NCBI RefSeq assembly: GCF_905404315.1 | Contig: NC_066275.1 | Coordinates: forward strand, 868,001-932,000 | From: Leptidea sinapis | Lineage: Eukaryota; Arthropoda; Insecta; Lepidoptera; Pieridae | DNA: 64,000 bases | Direction of reading: 5' to 3' | Shown: piece after piece, positions 44,641 to 55,545 of the stretch | Layout of the letters: every line of letters starts with the position of its first letter | Numbering within the stretch: the stretch's first letter is position 1 | The notes under the pieces: generated by a model | Database searches by the model: none | Told to the model about the DNA's origin: nothing | Seen by the model: the letters and a program-made list of their open reading frames with translations, nothing else | Program-made: the position numbers and the translations under genes

Positions 44641-45125
44641 TTTACTCGCAACTTTGTCCGCGTGGATACTTTGGGCAGCATTTTCATTTTTTTTGGATAC
44701 TTTGCAAGTAATACATACATACAAACTGCTCATCCCGCTGCTAGTGGCGCTCTATTGTCATTGTGCACAGACTCTTTAATAGTATTTCCCTATGAACTTT
44801 TATGTCCTATTTCATCCCCATGTAGGATGTTTTGATTTCAAATTCAAAATTCAAAAATGCTCGAAAAAATGTTTTTAAATTACTACTTATCAAGTGCCTA
44901 AATACAAATTTTATAGTTTTATCTCCGAAAATTACGACATCTCATACAAACTTCCATCCCCTATTTCAGCCCCTCCATTTATTTTTTCGCAATTAAAAGC
45001 CTTTTATTTTTTGTCCTTTCTCAAGCTCTAGTCTTTCTCTGTATTCAATTTAATCAAAATCGGTTTAGACTTGAAAGCATAACAAACAAAAAAAAATCCA
45101 CATTTATAATTTTTGTAGGGATTAT
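44640..45125. repeat. Repeat of the 'CGCAACTTTGTCCGCGTGG' type
   Basis: Starts CTCGCAACTTTGTCCGCGTG and ends with TTTAATCAAAATCGGTTTAG, then AAGCATAACAAACAAA. The start recurs at 54588 (CCCGCAACTTCGTCCGCC). Such AATCGGT-near-the-end repeats are common non-autonomous elements in moth and butterfly DNA; class uncertain. Confidence 0.45.
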
Positions 45126-45357
45126 CATTCACCATAACATCATATAACGGCATTTCATACAAAGTGTTCTAAATGACGCAAATTTTCAAATTTTTCCGCT
45201 CGGATAAACACCAATCGTACTCTCAGGTCGCGATATTCTGATAGACTTGGAAAGTGCGTGCACACACGGGATTCCCATTCCTATTTCTAAAATGGAATAC
45301 GTATCGTATAATACTTATGGCGCGGTGCTTGTATTTATTCATTATGTTCATTTACCT

Positions 45358-45603
45358 GGTGGGAGGCTCCTTGCACAGGATACCAACTAGATTATGGGTA
45401 CCACAACGATGTCTATTTTAGCGTAGCTAGTGAAATTACTGGGCAAATGAGACTTAACACATTATGTCTCAAGGTGACGCGCGCAATTGTAGTGCCGCTC
45501 AGAATTTTTGGGGTTTTTTCAAGAATCCTGAGCGGCACTGTATTAACAGCGGCATAAGCTGAACGTCCTGCTCGTCTCGTTCCTTATTTTCATTAAAAAA
45601 AAG
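45358..45603 (+). repeat. Family K, copy 7
   Basis: GTGGGAGGCTCCTTGCACAG to TTTTCATTAAAAAAAA, with a deletion around the CATTACTG hairpin; the stem AGTGCCGCTCAG / CTGAGCGGCACT is intact. Confidence 0.8.
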
Positions 45604-45902
45604 AAATGTGTTTGTCTTACCTTTTGGCAATATTCCTCTAAAGATGTGACCACACTATGCTCCTAAATGTGGATATCTTTTCACGTTCGGATATGCGTGT
45701 TGTGATACGATTATACTTATCTTGTAAGAATGTTAAATGAATTATGAGGATGGCAATCAATCAGCAATACATGAGCCGTTTATAAGCCAAAGTATAATTC
45801 AATTAAACCGCTTGCCCATTGATAAATGACATTTAAAATGAATTCCCGAATATTGTTTGTAACCATAATTTACGTTTCCTTTGAAGTAAGTTAGGTATGC
45901 TA

Positions 45903-46012
45903 AAGGCTGGCAACGCTCCTGTGATTCCTCTGGTGTTGCAAGAGATTGTGGGCGGCGGTGATCACTTAACAACAGGTGACCCTCGTTTGTCCTCCTATTC
46001 CATAAAAAAAAA
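45903..46012 (+). mobile_element. LINE A 3' tail
   Basis: GGCAACGCTCCTGTGATTCC, GGGCGGCGGTGATCACTTAA, CAACAGGTGACC and a poly(A) end. About 110 bases remain. Confidence 0.75.
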
Positions 46013-46014
46013 TG

Positions 46015-46430
46015 CTAAATTAAATATACCCCAATGAATTGAAACATGAAGTGACTAGATAGATACTCGTATATCACACATGCTCGTCTAGCCACAAAAC
46101 TAACGCTAAGTTCGTAATGGAAGTTAACTTTAGACATCCCACATCAGTGTCAAATGTATAAGTTAGACAGGCGCTGCCAAGAAGCGAGGTGGGGCAAACA
46201 ATTTATCAAATATTTACCTAGATCGATCTGTATTATGTTCGCGCTCTAGCCTCTCACTTAGTCTGGTCAAAGAGATACTGATGCAAATAAATAGTTATAT
46301 TAATTAACGCATTTTCACACAAATTCTCTAGCGCCAAACTGACAAAGTTTGAACTATGTATGCAGGACAAAAATATTTAAATTATTATTATTAAATATTA
46401 ATATTTAATTTATAATAAATCAAACAAAAC
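46015..46430. other. No gene recognised
   Basis: AT-rich sequence between two LINE tails. Confidence 0.4.
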
Positions 46431-46765
46431 CTTTTTATTCATGTAGGTCAAGTAAATGACACTAAAGAATGTCAAAAGTTTTCTTTTCTTTTTATTCACT
46501 TCGGAAAGGGTTGAGCTTTAATGAGAGGAAGTAGCAAGAAACTCATTGCCACTCTTTTAAACCAACATTTCCAGTTTCATCTTTTTGCAAATCATTTCAG
46601 TTACAATAATATATGTAAAGTAATGCAACAAAAATAATTAAGCTTCAAATACTCAATGCCCTTCACGGCTAAGTCAAAAACAAGTAAATGAAAATTAATA
46701 CGAAAAAATAAGAGTTTTTCAATACAGTTATAGGTGCATCAATCCCCACACACCGGTAACTATAA
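46430..46765 (-). mobile_element. Family F, long minus copy
   Basis: Complement of AATAAA-tail, TTCTTGCTACTTCCTCTCAT, TGAAATGATTTGCAAA, TTGTTGCATTACTTTACATA and, at the far end, GGTGTGTGGGGATTGATGCA. This copy shows how the two halves at 37250 and 39947 belong together. Confidence 0.7.
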
Positions 46766-46769
46766 AACA

Positions 46770-47635
46770 GTATTTTGCAGACATTTAAATAGCGGTTGTA
46801 GAAAATATAATAACTTTAAATTTAAAAACATGAAGCTGAGTTTTTGGTCATATTATCCTGCCATCATAAGTAGCGCCTGTTCACGAGCATGACGCATGGG
46901 CCAGCCACCGCCTTATTATAATAAACATCCATGACATGACAACAAAGGTTTATATTTATAAAATTTGAGACTAGAAGACTTTGAATCTGGACCCACAGGT
47001 CAGAGTTTGAAATCACTAGGCTACGATGCCTTCAAATAATGACTGTTAGTGAAGTTAGAGTAACTTCACTAACAGTCATGTGGTTGTGATAGGAGTCAAT
47101 AGAGTACAATTAATCAAATATTAACCAGACATTAATAAATATTTTGATAACGTCTTTGCGTCTAGATATATATACCTATTTAATATTTATTATAATATTA
47201 AGCAATTCAAAACATTACAACTTCCAATGGAGGAAACTGCATTTAATGCCAACATACTATAATTTTATAACCTCAAATCAAAGAGTCAATGATTTTTTAT
47301 GCCCAGCATAAAACATGTCCAGTTTAAATAAAAACAATTTGTAAAAATAATTGTAGTTGTCTCTTAGACTATATTGAAATTTATTGCCAGGTAAATTTTC
47401 AACTTAATTCGAAAGAAATTGAACACGCTAGACAACTTATAACAATTTGTAAGATAATATCTTATTCAAGTTATTAAAACTTTTAAAAAGCTTTGTTATT
47501 TGTGCTTTATTTTTTAACTTATTTTCTTCTTTTATAGAATCTACAATACAAAAGTGAGGTTTATTGCCGTTATAAATTAGTAAATTGATATTTAAAATTG
47601 ATTATCATACAGTTAAATTGTAAATACTACGTGTA
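46770..47635. other. No gene; perfect inverted repeat at 47039
   Basis: AT-rich. 46975-47030 has a weak tRNA-like pattern on the minus strand (old SINE?). A perfect 19-bp inverted repeat with a 3-base centre lies at 47039-47079. Confidence 0.4.
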
Positions 47636-47639
47636 TTAA

Positions 47640-48235
47640 GTTATTAATATAAGTTCATAGTACCAAAAAAGCTCTAACAATGCGTGATGGCTTGTGGTGT
47701 GTTTTCATCGTCGAGTAGGAGGTAAATAGAGTGATCACAAGATCGGCTTTCTCCTCTGCAGTATGGGTCAGTGTGTCATATTTTGGCGATTTGCAACTTC
47801 AATAATCTGAAGTTACGATTGTATCTCTTTCTTCAAAACTTTTCGGGCGCCACAGCCCAATGAAGCATTGAACTACGCCTGTGATATGCCTCCGGTCGAT
47901 ACTACAGAGCTTGGTTTGAAAAGATCCATGCCCTGTATCACATTCTGCTGACTTGCAGTGCAAAACGCGGTGGGTCACCGGTGCTATGCGATGTGGCCAT
48001 TAGATAGACACCACACTCCCGACCAGGCAATTGTTGGACTTTCCAAGAGGGGCGTCGACAGAGACCTGGTAACTATCGCGATGTGTAGTCAGCAGAAGAT
48101 CTAATAAGGACGACATGTGGACAGAAGTCACCCAAGACTACGATTTCTATGATCTGTGCAAGCACCGATGAGAAAGCAGCCCTTGAGTTGATTGATCCGT
48201 TTGTGAATTACTCTATGGGATCTGTCGACACATAG
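47640..48235 (-). pseudogene. LINE A endonuclease and linker remnant
   Basis: Minus-strand frames read IEIVVLGDF (the GDFN box of the apurinic-type endonuclease, with Asn changed), then YQVSVDAPLGKSNNCLVGS in another phase, and near 47760 a decayed RADLVITLF with DDENTPQ. This order is that of the endonuclease C-terminal half and the endonuclease-RT linker of jockey-type elements. Frameshifts separate the pieces. It probably belongs to the LINE A family, whose RT parts occur elsewhere in the window. Confidence 0.55.
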
Positions 48236-48304
48236 GCGCATGTGGATGTGGGCCTCATGTACTCATTAATGCAGTTTAACTGGGGAGTAAACTTCCATAC
48301 AGAG

Positions 48305-48576
48305 TTTTTTTATGACAATAAGGGACGAGACGAACAGGAAGTTCAGCTGATGGTAATTGATACGACCTGCCCATTACAATGCAGTGCTGCTCCTAAGCCC
48401 AAAAATTCTGAGCGGCACTACAACTGCGCTCGTCTCCTTGAGACGTAAGATGTTAAGTCTCTTTTGCCCAGTAACTTCACTAGCTACGGCGCCCTTCTGA
48501 CCGAAACACAATAATGCTTACACATTACTGCTTCACGGCAGAAATAGGCGCCGTTGTGGTACCCATAATCTAGCCG
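48305..48576 (-). repeat. Family K, copy 8
   Basis: Minus-strand copy with its poly(A) end at the left (TTTTTTTATGACAATAAGGG). It carries both stems and extends to GTTGTGGTACCCATAATCTA at the right. Confidence 0.8.
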
Positions 48577-48579
48577 ATA

Positions 48580-48970
48580 TTATTACAATAAATTGTTAGA
48601 GGATTCTTATTTGAAAAAATAAAAACAATACTTTATAACGGCTCATAGCTTTAAAGCATAAAAAAATACGTAAATCTTCGCAAAGTTGATAAATAAATAC
48701 AAATTCTGATAATCCTATAAAATTTTCCAATCTTCAGCCCTTGACAACACCTGTGTCGCTTATCCAGAGCAAAATGAATATTGTGAGCAATTTCTATTCA
48801 AATATCTATTGGAAACTGTAACGTGTACTTTCTAGAAGTTTTGTTTATGCATAAATATTTTAAGGAACAGTGTGTTCTATGAGATCTTTCTATATCTCTT
48901 ATTTGTTACAAATTTTATATTCGTATCAATTTATAGAAATAATTAAAATCTATGTGAAGTTTCAACTAAT
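48580..48970. other. AT-rich intergenic
   Basis: Nothing recognised. Confidence 0.4.
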
Positions 48971-49274
48971 ATATAAAATTCTCGTGTTATGGTGTTAAAC
49001 TTTGAACTCCTCCGAAACGGCATGACCGATTCTCATGAAATTTTGAGTGCATATTGGGTAGGTCTGAGAATCGGACAACATCTATTTTTCATCCCCTTAA
49101 ATGTTAAGGGTGGTCCACACGATTTTTTTTTTGACATTTTTTTTTTAATTTATTTGATTATGAGTCAGCATTAAAAAATACATACAACTTCAAATGTTCA
49201 CCCATCTTCGATCAACAGTTACTTTTGTATCGCGATTTTAATTTCGGCAATACAACGTTTGCTGGGTCAGCTAG
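48971..49274 (+). mobile_element. Non-autonomous Helitron
   Basis: Starts ATATAAAATTCTCGTGTTAT, then CTCCTCCGAAACGGCATGAC, and ends GTTTGCTGGGTCAGCTAG before a T. No target duplication, as expected. Short and non-coding. Confidence 0.65.
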
Positions 49275-49339
49275 TATTAAATATGGTAAGAACTCCATCT
49301 GTATTTATAATTTTTTCGCCTTTACTCTACAACATGTAT

Positions 49340-49570
49340 ATTCAAAGTCAAAGTCAATTTCATGTAAACTTTATTCATTTAGGCTCAAACTAAGCGCTTT
49401 TGAATCTTCACTATAATATATACACGAAAATGTAGAGCTCATGAGAAGAACATTTTATAAGAAACTCAACGGTCACTCTTTTAAATTAATAGAGTATTCT
49501 TATAATGTCTTTAATTTGTAAGGTATTGCATCGACTATATAAATCATTTTAAAAGCGATTAAAATATAAA
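49340..49570 (-). mobile_element. Family F, minus copy
   Basis: The AAAGTCAAAGTCAATTTCAT start is the complement of a TTTGAC-type tail. ATGAGAAGAACATTTTATAA and GAAACTCAACGGTCACTCTT follow. Confidence 0.6.
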
Positions 49571-49574
49571 ATAT

Positions 49575-49895
49575 ATCATAAAAAGTAATAAAGAAGTGTA
49601 TAAATATAAATAGTATTATATTGGATGCATCAACCTTTAGACTTTAGAGTTTGGATTTATTGTTTGTGTAAGTATGGTTCATGAACATGATGGTCGTGAT
49701 TACTGGCATAGTTAGTAATCGCATAATTAATAAAGTATTTTTTTAGTTTTTATTTATTCATTTTAATTATAACATTTATTTTAATTTTAACATTTAACTT
49801 AAAAGTATAATTACGGGGAAGTGTACCAAAGAATACTGGCAGCATTTCTGCGAAGGATAGCTATGCTCCTCAGTTGTCCAAAATAGCTGACAGCG
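49575..49895. other. AT-rich intergenic
   Basis: Nothing recognised. Confidence 0.4.
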
Positions 49896-50325
49896 CTTTT
49901 TTTTAATGGAACAGGAGGACAAACGAGCGTACGGGTCACCTGTTGTTAAGTGATCACCGCCGCCCACAATCTCTTGCAACACCAGAGGAATCACAGGAGC
50001 GTTGCCGGCATTTAAGGAAGGTGTACGCGCTTTTTTTGAAGGTACCTATATCGTATCGTCCCGGAAACACCGCACAAGGAAGTTCATTCCACAGCTTTGT
50101 AGTACGTGGAAGAAAGCTCCTTGTAAACCGCACTGTGGAGGACCGCCACACATCCAGATGGTGAGGATGATATCCTAACTTGTGGCGTGTCGTGCGAAGG
50201 TGGAATTCAGCGGCAGGAATTAGGTTAAACAGGTCTTCGGAACACTCCCCGTGATAAATGCGGTAGAAGACACAACACCAAGCTTGGGTTTCCAGTTCCT
50301 ATTGAAGCACATATATAGTACCTTG
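49896..50325 (-). pseudogene. LINE A RT C-terminus with 3' tail
   Basis: The minus-strand open frame 50151-49954 reads VWRSSTVRFTRSFLPRTTKL, WNELPCAVFPGRYD, FKKSAYTFLK and ends CGRR. It is the terminal segment of the LINE A reverse transcriptase. Immediately after its stop comes the 3' tail, with GATCACTTAACAACAGGTGA in sense orientation, and poly(A) at the left edge (~49898). Upstream (50160-50325) the frame continues with a decayed EEL.NLIPAAEFHL-type block and then diverges. 5' truncated, no catalytic core. Confidence 0.8.
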
Positions 50326-50402
50326 CACATTCTCCGCGCCTCAGGCAAGGTGTCGACACCAAATGGTACTAAAATGTAAGACACTAAGAGCGACATTTAT
50401 CA

Positions 50403-50842
50403 CTACATCACTAAATATTATGAAACAAAATCCTTCGCTGCGTCTGTCTATCTGTTCATGATAAACTCAAAAACTACAGCACCGATTTGCGTGCTGTTTA
50501 GAACAATAGATAGCGAGTTTCTCGAGGAAGGTTATGATATATAATTTGTTATGTTTTATATGTATTAACTATATTAATTAAAGGTGTCGGAAAAAGAAGC
50601 TGGGAGGTCTTAAACGAAAACGCTGTCTTAGCCCTTTAGGACATTACAAAAGAATATATAATGGAATTGTGCATCTTATATAACTCTACAGACAAGTCTG
50701 GGATTGCATATGTCTATCTTTTATGGATAACATACTTTATCCATTTTAATACTTTAAAAAATTGGCAATTATGAAGCGGTAATGTAAAAGCTGTTTACAC
50801 AAATACAATATTAATCCACAGAACGTCTGTTGGGTCAGCTAG
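50403..50842 (+). mobile_element. Helitron-like element
   Basis: Ends ACGTCTGTTGGGTCAGCTAG before a T, the same terminus as the other Helitrons. The 5' end is not clear; the block CTGTTCATGATAAACTCAAA near 50455 is probably close to it. Confidence 0.5.
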
Positions 50843-50844
50843 TA

Positions 50845-52000
50845 TTCAAGTATAATTAAATTCCTTGTACCTACTCATTTTTATCCTGATAAAATAGATT
50901 CTTACATAAAAATAAAGTTACATTCTAAATTGTTACAAAAAACTGTTGTTCTAACAAAATATTTTCCATTTAGGCTCAAACTAACTCCTACTATACTATA
51001 CTTCAATCCTGCTATACTTCAATATTTTTCCACACCTCAAAATAAATACTTAATCTCTCTAGACAGACATTTTTGTTTAATCTGCGAATAAATTTAAACT
51101 CATTTTGTTGCCCTTTGAAGATTAAGGCCCTTAATACGAAATCAATTTCGAGATGAACGAGTGGACTTGAGAAAAACGTATTTCGAATATTAATGTCTCT
51201 CTGGGCTTAAGGTTTCGTAAATCTTAAATCGCAAAGGAACATTTTATTATTGAAAATGATTATTATAAAATGCTTAAGTATTAAGTAAATTATTAATAAC
51301 TAGATATTGTATTATGATCGCTTTGAGATTTTTTTAAATGAAAACTTTTTTATCTTTTGCTTTGTACTGTACTGTTCATAAAACTTCCTTGACAATTCGT
51401 GCAAGCTGTTAATCTATGGGATTCTGAAAAAACAAACATATCGTTCAAACTTCAAATTATGGGATATATAAATGGTTTTTCAGCGGCATAAAACCTCTTT
51501 GTTGCTACAAAATAAAACTGTATGACCCGATTGAATTGAAAATGTTTCATATAATTTGCTTAACTTTGTAGGGATAATTCTATTAGGCACTATTGTGTAA
51601 TATTATTATTATGCCCGTGTTTGTTTTAGTTTAGTTAATGGCCATAAGAACGAAGTAAAAAGGCTCACTTAACGAGCAAGTGTGTTGAAAATTATATTAT
51701 CAAACAGTATAAATAGACTGGTGAAGGTAGGAAGGAGTAAATGATCAATTGATTTCAAAACTGAATATCGTATAAAAGTAATTTGAAATAATTTTTCCTC
51801 TCTATAGAGTCGAAAGTGAAAATGCTGACGCAATCTTACGCCACATTAAGCCTCAAACGGGCCCACACGAATCTCCTTTGACATCCCTCTTTCATTTTTG
51901 CCATAGCCTAATTTTTAGATGAATGACTTTGTCATATAAAAATAATAGCTTTTGATATGCGATATGGCGTTACATGTATACATTATATTTTTTTCTTCAA
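50845..52000. other. AT-rich intergenic
   Basis: No gene. 50960-50985 (ATTTAGGCTCAAACTAA) repeats a phrase from 49380 and may be a family F scrap. Confidence 0.4.
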
Positions 52001-52019
52001 TTAATTTAAATTAAGTTAT

Positions 52020-52940
52020 TTGACAAGGGAGGACAACTCTTGCAATATCATACAAAATAGGCAACATTCACCAAATATAAATGTTACTGCTATAGATAAT
52101 CATAATATAAAGCTCATAAATATTGTTCACCAGAATATACAAGGTATCTCAAGTAAGGAATTAGAAATTGAACTGTTTTTGAGCTGCTGTAATATAGATA
52201 TATTATGTATTACAGAACATTGGCGTAAGAGTCATCAGCTCCAGTTTAGTTTTAGAGAACATAAAGTAGTCAGTTCGTTTTGTAGAAGTAGGGCAATACA
52301 TGGAGGTTCCCTAATTATTATTAATAATAGATTAAAATGTAAAAATAGAAGAGATATTGTTAATCTCTCTATAGAACAACTAATTGAGATAGCTTGTATA
52401 GAACTAGAGCAATTTATTATTGTAAGTGTATACCGCCCCCCCACTGCATCATATGAACAATTCCAACATAGAATGGAGGAGGTACTATCAAAATTTAGCA
52501 AAACTAGCAAGTCAATTATAGTGTGTGGAGATTTTAATATAAACTTGCTTGAACCTTCGGCCAATTGTACTAGCCTTAAAAATTTATTTCAAAGTTTTAA
52601 TTTGTTCAATGTATTTTGGGAACCTACTAGAATCACTTCTACAACAGCAACCTGTTTAGATAATATTTTTACAGATGTTACTATTACTAGTAAACTCATA
52701 ATTAATAATCTTCAGTCCGACCATAGTGGGCAACTTATAAAAGTAAATACAAGATTGGACAATGTCAGACCAAAAAAGGTGACGATTATACCAGTTACGG
52801 GTAGCCGTCTTGAGAGGTTTAGAAATAATTTGGTAAATACAATACCATTTTTACACTGTGGCGAAACTGCTAATTTTCTAATACAAAAGACCTATGGGGC
52901 CATTCGACTAATATTGTTAAATACATACTTGACATTATAG
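52020..52940 (+). CDS. LINE B endonuclease domain (ORF2 N-terminal part)
   Basis: 306 codons open. This domain nicks target DNA to prime reverse transcription. Residues I see: HQNIQG with Asn39, CITEHW with Glu66, SVYRPP at 136-141, GDFN at 170-173 and SDH at 233-235. These are the expected catalytic and binding positions of an APE-type endonuclease, all present. The frame begins without an ATG (a TTG), with a stop just upstream, so the true start is lost by truncation or is non-standard. After about residue 270 the normal linker is missing: the sequence jumps to WGHSTNIVKYILDIIAPEL in the frame of the next segment, and the stop at 52940 results from that shift. Confidence 0.8.
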   Translation: MTREDNSCNIIQNRQHSPNINVTAIDNHNIKLINIVHQNIQGISSKELEIELFLSCCNIDILCITEHWRKSHQLQFSFREHKVVSSFCRSRAIHGGSLIIINNRLKCKNRRDIVNLSIEQLIEIACIELEQFIIVSVYRPPTASYEQFQHRMEEVLSKFSKTSKSIIVCGDFNINLLEPSANCTSLKNLFQSFNLFNVFWEPTRITSTTATCLDNIFTDVTITSKLIINNLQSDHSGQLIKVNTRLDNVRPKKVTIIPVTGSRLERFRNNLVNTIPFLHCGETANFLIQKTYGAIRLILLNTYLTL

Positions 52941-52984
52941 CACCTGAATTAGCAATAATATTTAATGAATGCATAGATGAGGGT

Positions 52985-54358
52985 GTGTTCCCTGACCTCA
53001 TGAAATACAGCAAAGTTATACCTTTGTTTAAATCGGGCAGTTCTTTTGACCCTGCTAATTTCAGACCTATTTCAGTGCTGCCTGTTTTTAGTAAAATTTT
53101 TGAAAAACTTTTGCTTCAACAGCTACAAATGCATTGTTGTAAATTAATGAACAAAAATCAGTTTGGTTTCACTAGGGGCTTATCAACAATTAATGCGGGT
53201 ACTAGACTCATTGAGCACATCTTTGACGCCTGGGAAGAGTCACAGGATGCATTGGGCATTTTTTGTGATTTGTCAAAAGCATTTGACTGCGTCCACCATG
53301 AAACTTTACTCCTAAAACTAAAGCATTATGGAGTGAAAAATAGAGCCCTAAATCTGTTAAAATCATATTTAAGCGAAAGAGTTCAGATAGTCTATGTAAA
53401 TGGCAAACGGTCTTCGGGTAAACCTGTGGGAATAGGTGTTCCACAGGGTTCTATTCTCGGTCCTTTCTTGTTTCTTATATATATTAACGATCTACCGTTT
53501 GTGGTAGATGATAGCCATGAGATTGTATTGTTTGCTGATGATACTTCACTTATTTTTAAAGTGAAGCGACGTGCGGATATTGATGACGAGGTAAACAATG
53601 CAAAGATAGTACGTTGGTTTGAGACGAATAATCTGCACTTAAACAGTAAAAAAACAAAGTGTTTACGGTTCATTACACCAAACACAGCGGAGGTACAAAC
53701 CAACGTACTTATAAATGACCAGAGATTGGAACTTGTGGACACTTCGGTCTTCTTGGGTATCACGTTAGATAAAAAGCTTCAGTGGGGTCCACATATTACC
53801 CATCTAGCAGATAGACTCAGCTCTGCGGCATATGCAGTTAGAAAGATTAGAGAGTACACGAATGTTGCGACCGCTAGATTAGTGTACTTTAGTTATTTTC
53901 ACAGCATCATGACGTACGGTATATTACTATGGGGTCATGCTGCTGACATTGATATAGTGTTTGCACTGCAAAAGAGAGCTGTTCGTGCTATATATCAGCT
54001 TGGTTATAGACAGTCTCTCAAAGAAAAATTTAAAGAAATAAATATTATGACTGTTTATTGTCAGTACATTTATGAAAATTTAATATATGTTCACAAAAAT
54101 CGTCACCTTTTTGCTCTTAATAGTGATTTTCATTATTATAACACTAGAAATAAGGGATTGCTTGTAACTAATTCTAGTAGGCTTCATAAGATACATAATA
54201 GCTTTAAGGGTAAATGTATACACTTCTACAATAAAGTCCCAGCCACTGTTCAGGCATTATCTATAAATAAATTTAAATGTTTTATAAAGAAATGGCTCTG
54301 TCGTAAATCCTATTACTCCACTGCTGAATATCTAAATGATCGGACAGCCTGGGACTAG
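52985..54358 (+). CDS. LINE B reverse transcriptase (ORF2 C-terminal part)
   Basis: 457 codons from the first ATG; the same phase is open back to about 52874 (WGHSTNIVKY...). RT motifs in order: KVIPLFKSG near residue 11, NFRPISVLP, NQFGFTRGLST, FCDLSKAFD at 93-101 (first catalytic Asp), GVPQGSILGP at 151-160, and FADDTSLIF from 183 (catalytic Asp pair). Then come LGITLDKKLQW and a C-terminal domain with KRAVRAIY and RKSYYSTAEYLND. No stop or lost catalytic residue is visible, so the polymerase frame may be young. It makes cDNA from element RNA at the nicked target. It overlaps the endonuclease frame at one end and is offset from it by one base, so no full ORF2 can be made. Confidence 0.9.
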   Translation: MFPDLMKYSKVIPLFKSGSSFDPANFRPISVLPVFSKIFEKLLLQQLQMHCCKLMNKNQFGFTRGLSTINAGTRLIEHIFDAWEESQDALGIFCDLSKAFDCVHHETLLLKLKHYGVKNRALNLLKSYLSERVQIVYVNGKRSSGKPVGIGVPQGSILGPFLFLIYINDLPFVVDDSHEIVLFADDTSLIFKVKRRADIDDEVNNAKIVRWFETNNLHLNSKKTKCLRFITPNTAEVQTNVLINDQRLELVDTSVFLGITLDKKLQWGPHITHLADRLSSAAYAVRKIREYTNVATARLVYFSYFHSIMTYGILLWGHAADIDIVFALQKRAVRAIYQLGYRQSLKEKFKEINIMTVYCQYIYENLIYVHKNRHLFALNSDFHYYNTRNKGLLVTNSSRLHKIHNSFKGKCIHFYNKVPATVQALSINKFKCFIKKWLCRKSYYSTAEYLNDRTAWD

Positions 54359-54587
54359 ATTGTGATTATTTTATAGCGACTGTACAATATTGTATATTTT
54401 TATTGAAAAGAGCGCAGAAAAAGGAATGCTGGGAGAGTTTCTTGCGCCGCTTCTTCTCTCTCAGAGCGCCATTTGTTTCCGAAGCGGTAGTAGTATCTAG
54501 TAGTATAAGAAATGACATCAAAAAGAATTCTAAAGGAATCAATTTTGAGAAAATAAATGCCTTTTATGCCTTTACATAACTTTTACC

Positions 54588-55545
54588 CCGCAACTTCGTC
54601 CGCCTACACACAGGACTGAGTATGTACTAGCGGAAATTAATTTTATACAATAAAAGGACATAGACTTTTTTACCGACTTTATTAAAAGGAGGAAGTTCTT
54701 AATTCGTCGGTATGTTTTTGTCATTTAGAACTTACCTTAGAACTTTCTACTGGGTGAACCGATTTTGATAATTTTTAGTTTTGGTACGATTATTGTTATT
54801 TTTGGAGTCGGTGTCAGCCAAGGTAGGTTTGTAACTACATCATAGTTATAGGTGAGACGTGCTTGAGTCGCACGCGCGATTTGAGGAGGCGAGAGGCAAG
54901 AGCGGGGCTGCGGTGGGAGGACACTGATTCCAAAAATAACCAAAAAACGTAACTAGAATTAAGATTAATTACTTAGATTGTATAAGAATACACAATTATT
55001 TCTTTACCTTGTAGTGCATATTATATATATTGTTATGAAATAGTGTCTTTGATATCGGTTGTTTTTTTGTTATTTTTTTTTTGTAAATATTGATGTGTTC
55101 TGCATTATTGTACTATGTCATCAAAAGTTTTTGCAACGCACGCGATGTCAAGAATATTTTAAGGTAATTTCTTTACACCTTGGGTTACATTATTGGAGTT
55201 TTAGTAAGGATCCATAATTTTTTTTAAAGTATAATATGAGTATGGCCTATGTCACGGGGTAGAATGGCTTCCCAACAGTGAATCAGTTCAGTAGTTTCGG
55301 AGCTTATTCAATGCAAATCAACAAACAATCAAATCTTTCCTCTTTATCTAACAAAGTGCCTGAGGACTTGAAAATACTGTCAAACAAGATGTTTATACCA
55401 AGACTCTTTAAATGGCTGCTTGAAATTAATTTTTATATTAAGTGAAATAATTTTTATTTAAGCAGTTATATTTAAGATCTGGATATACCCTATCCAAAGT
55501 AAAATAAATTATTTCATTTCATAAGATTAGTATAGATATTTAAAT
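54588..55545. repeat. Interrupted repeat of the CGCAACTTCGTCCGCC type
   Basis: The start CCCGCAACTTCGTCCGCC (like 44645) and the end near 55300-55545 (CAGTAGTTTCGGAGCTTATT, AACAAACAATCAAATCTTTC, ATTAGTATAGATAT) look like the two halves of one element. MITE Q copy 2 is inserted between them. It begins right after the LINE B tail. Confidence 0.45.
54672..55059. mobile_element. MITE family Q, copy 2
   Basis: Ends ACCGACTTTATTAAAA and TTTGATATCGGT; same block order as 36139-36538. The central region keeps GTTATAGGTGAGACGTGCTT in the direct order, where copy 1 has an inverted duplication. Confidence 0.75.

Larger units (their letters stand above)
52003..54590 (+). mobile_element. LINE B: non-LTR retrotransposon, near-complete ORF2
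   Basis: Contains an APE-type endonuclease frame, an RT frame and a 3' UTR ending TTTTGAGAAAATAAATGCC with an ATGCCTTT repeat tail. There is no ORF1 upstream, so the copy is 5' truncated, and the endonuclease-RT linker is mostly deleted. It belongs to the CR1/jockey group by motif order; the YYSTAEYLND-type C-terminus also recurs in the relic at 22.1 kb. Among the least decayed elements in the window. Short 3' ends of the family also lie at 5618 and 59261. Confidence 0.85.

Noticed and set aside
52235..53763. Minus-strand open frames of 78-123 codons
   Set aside because: They are shadows opposite the LINE B endonuclease and RT frames.
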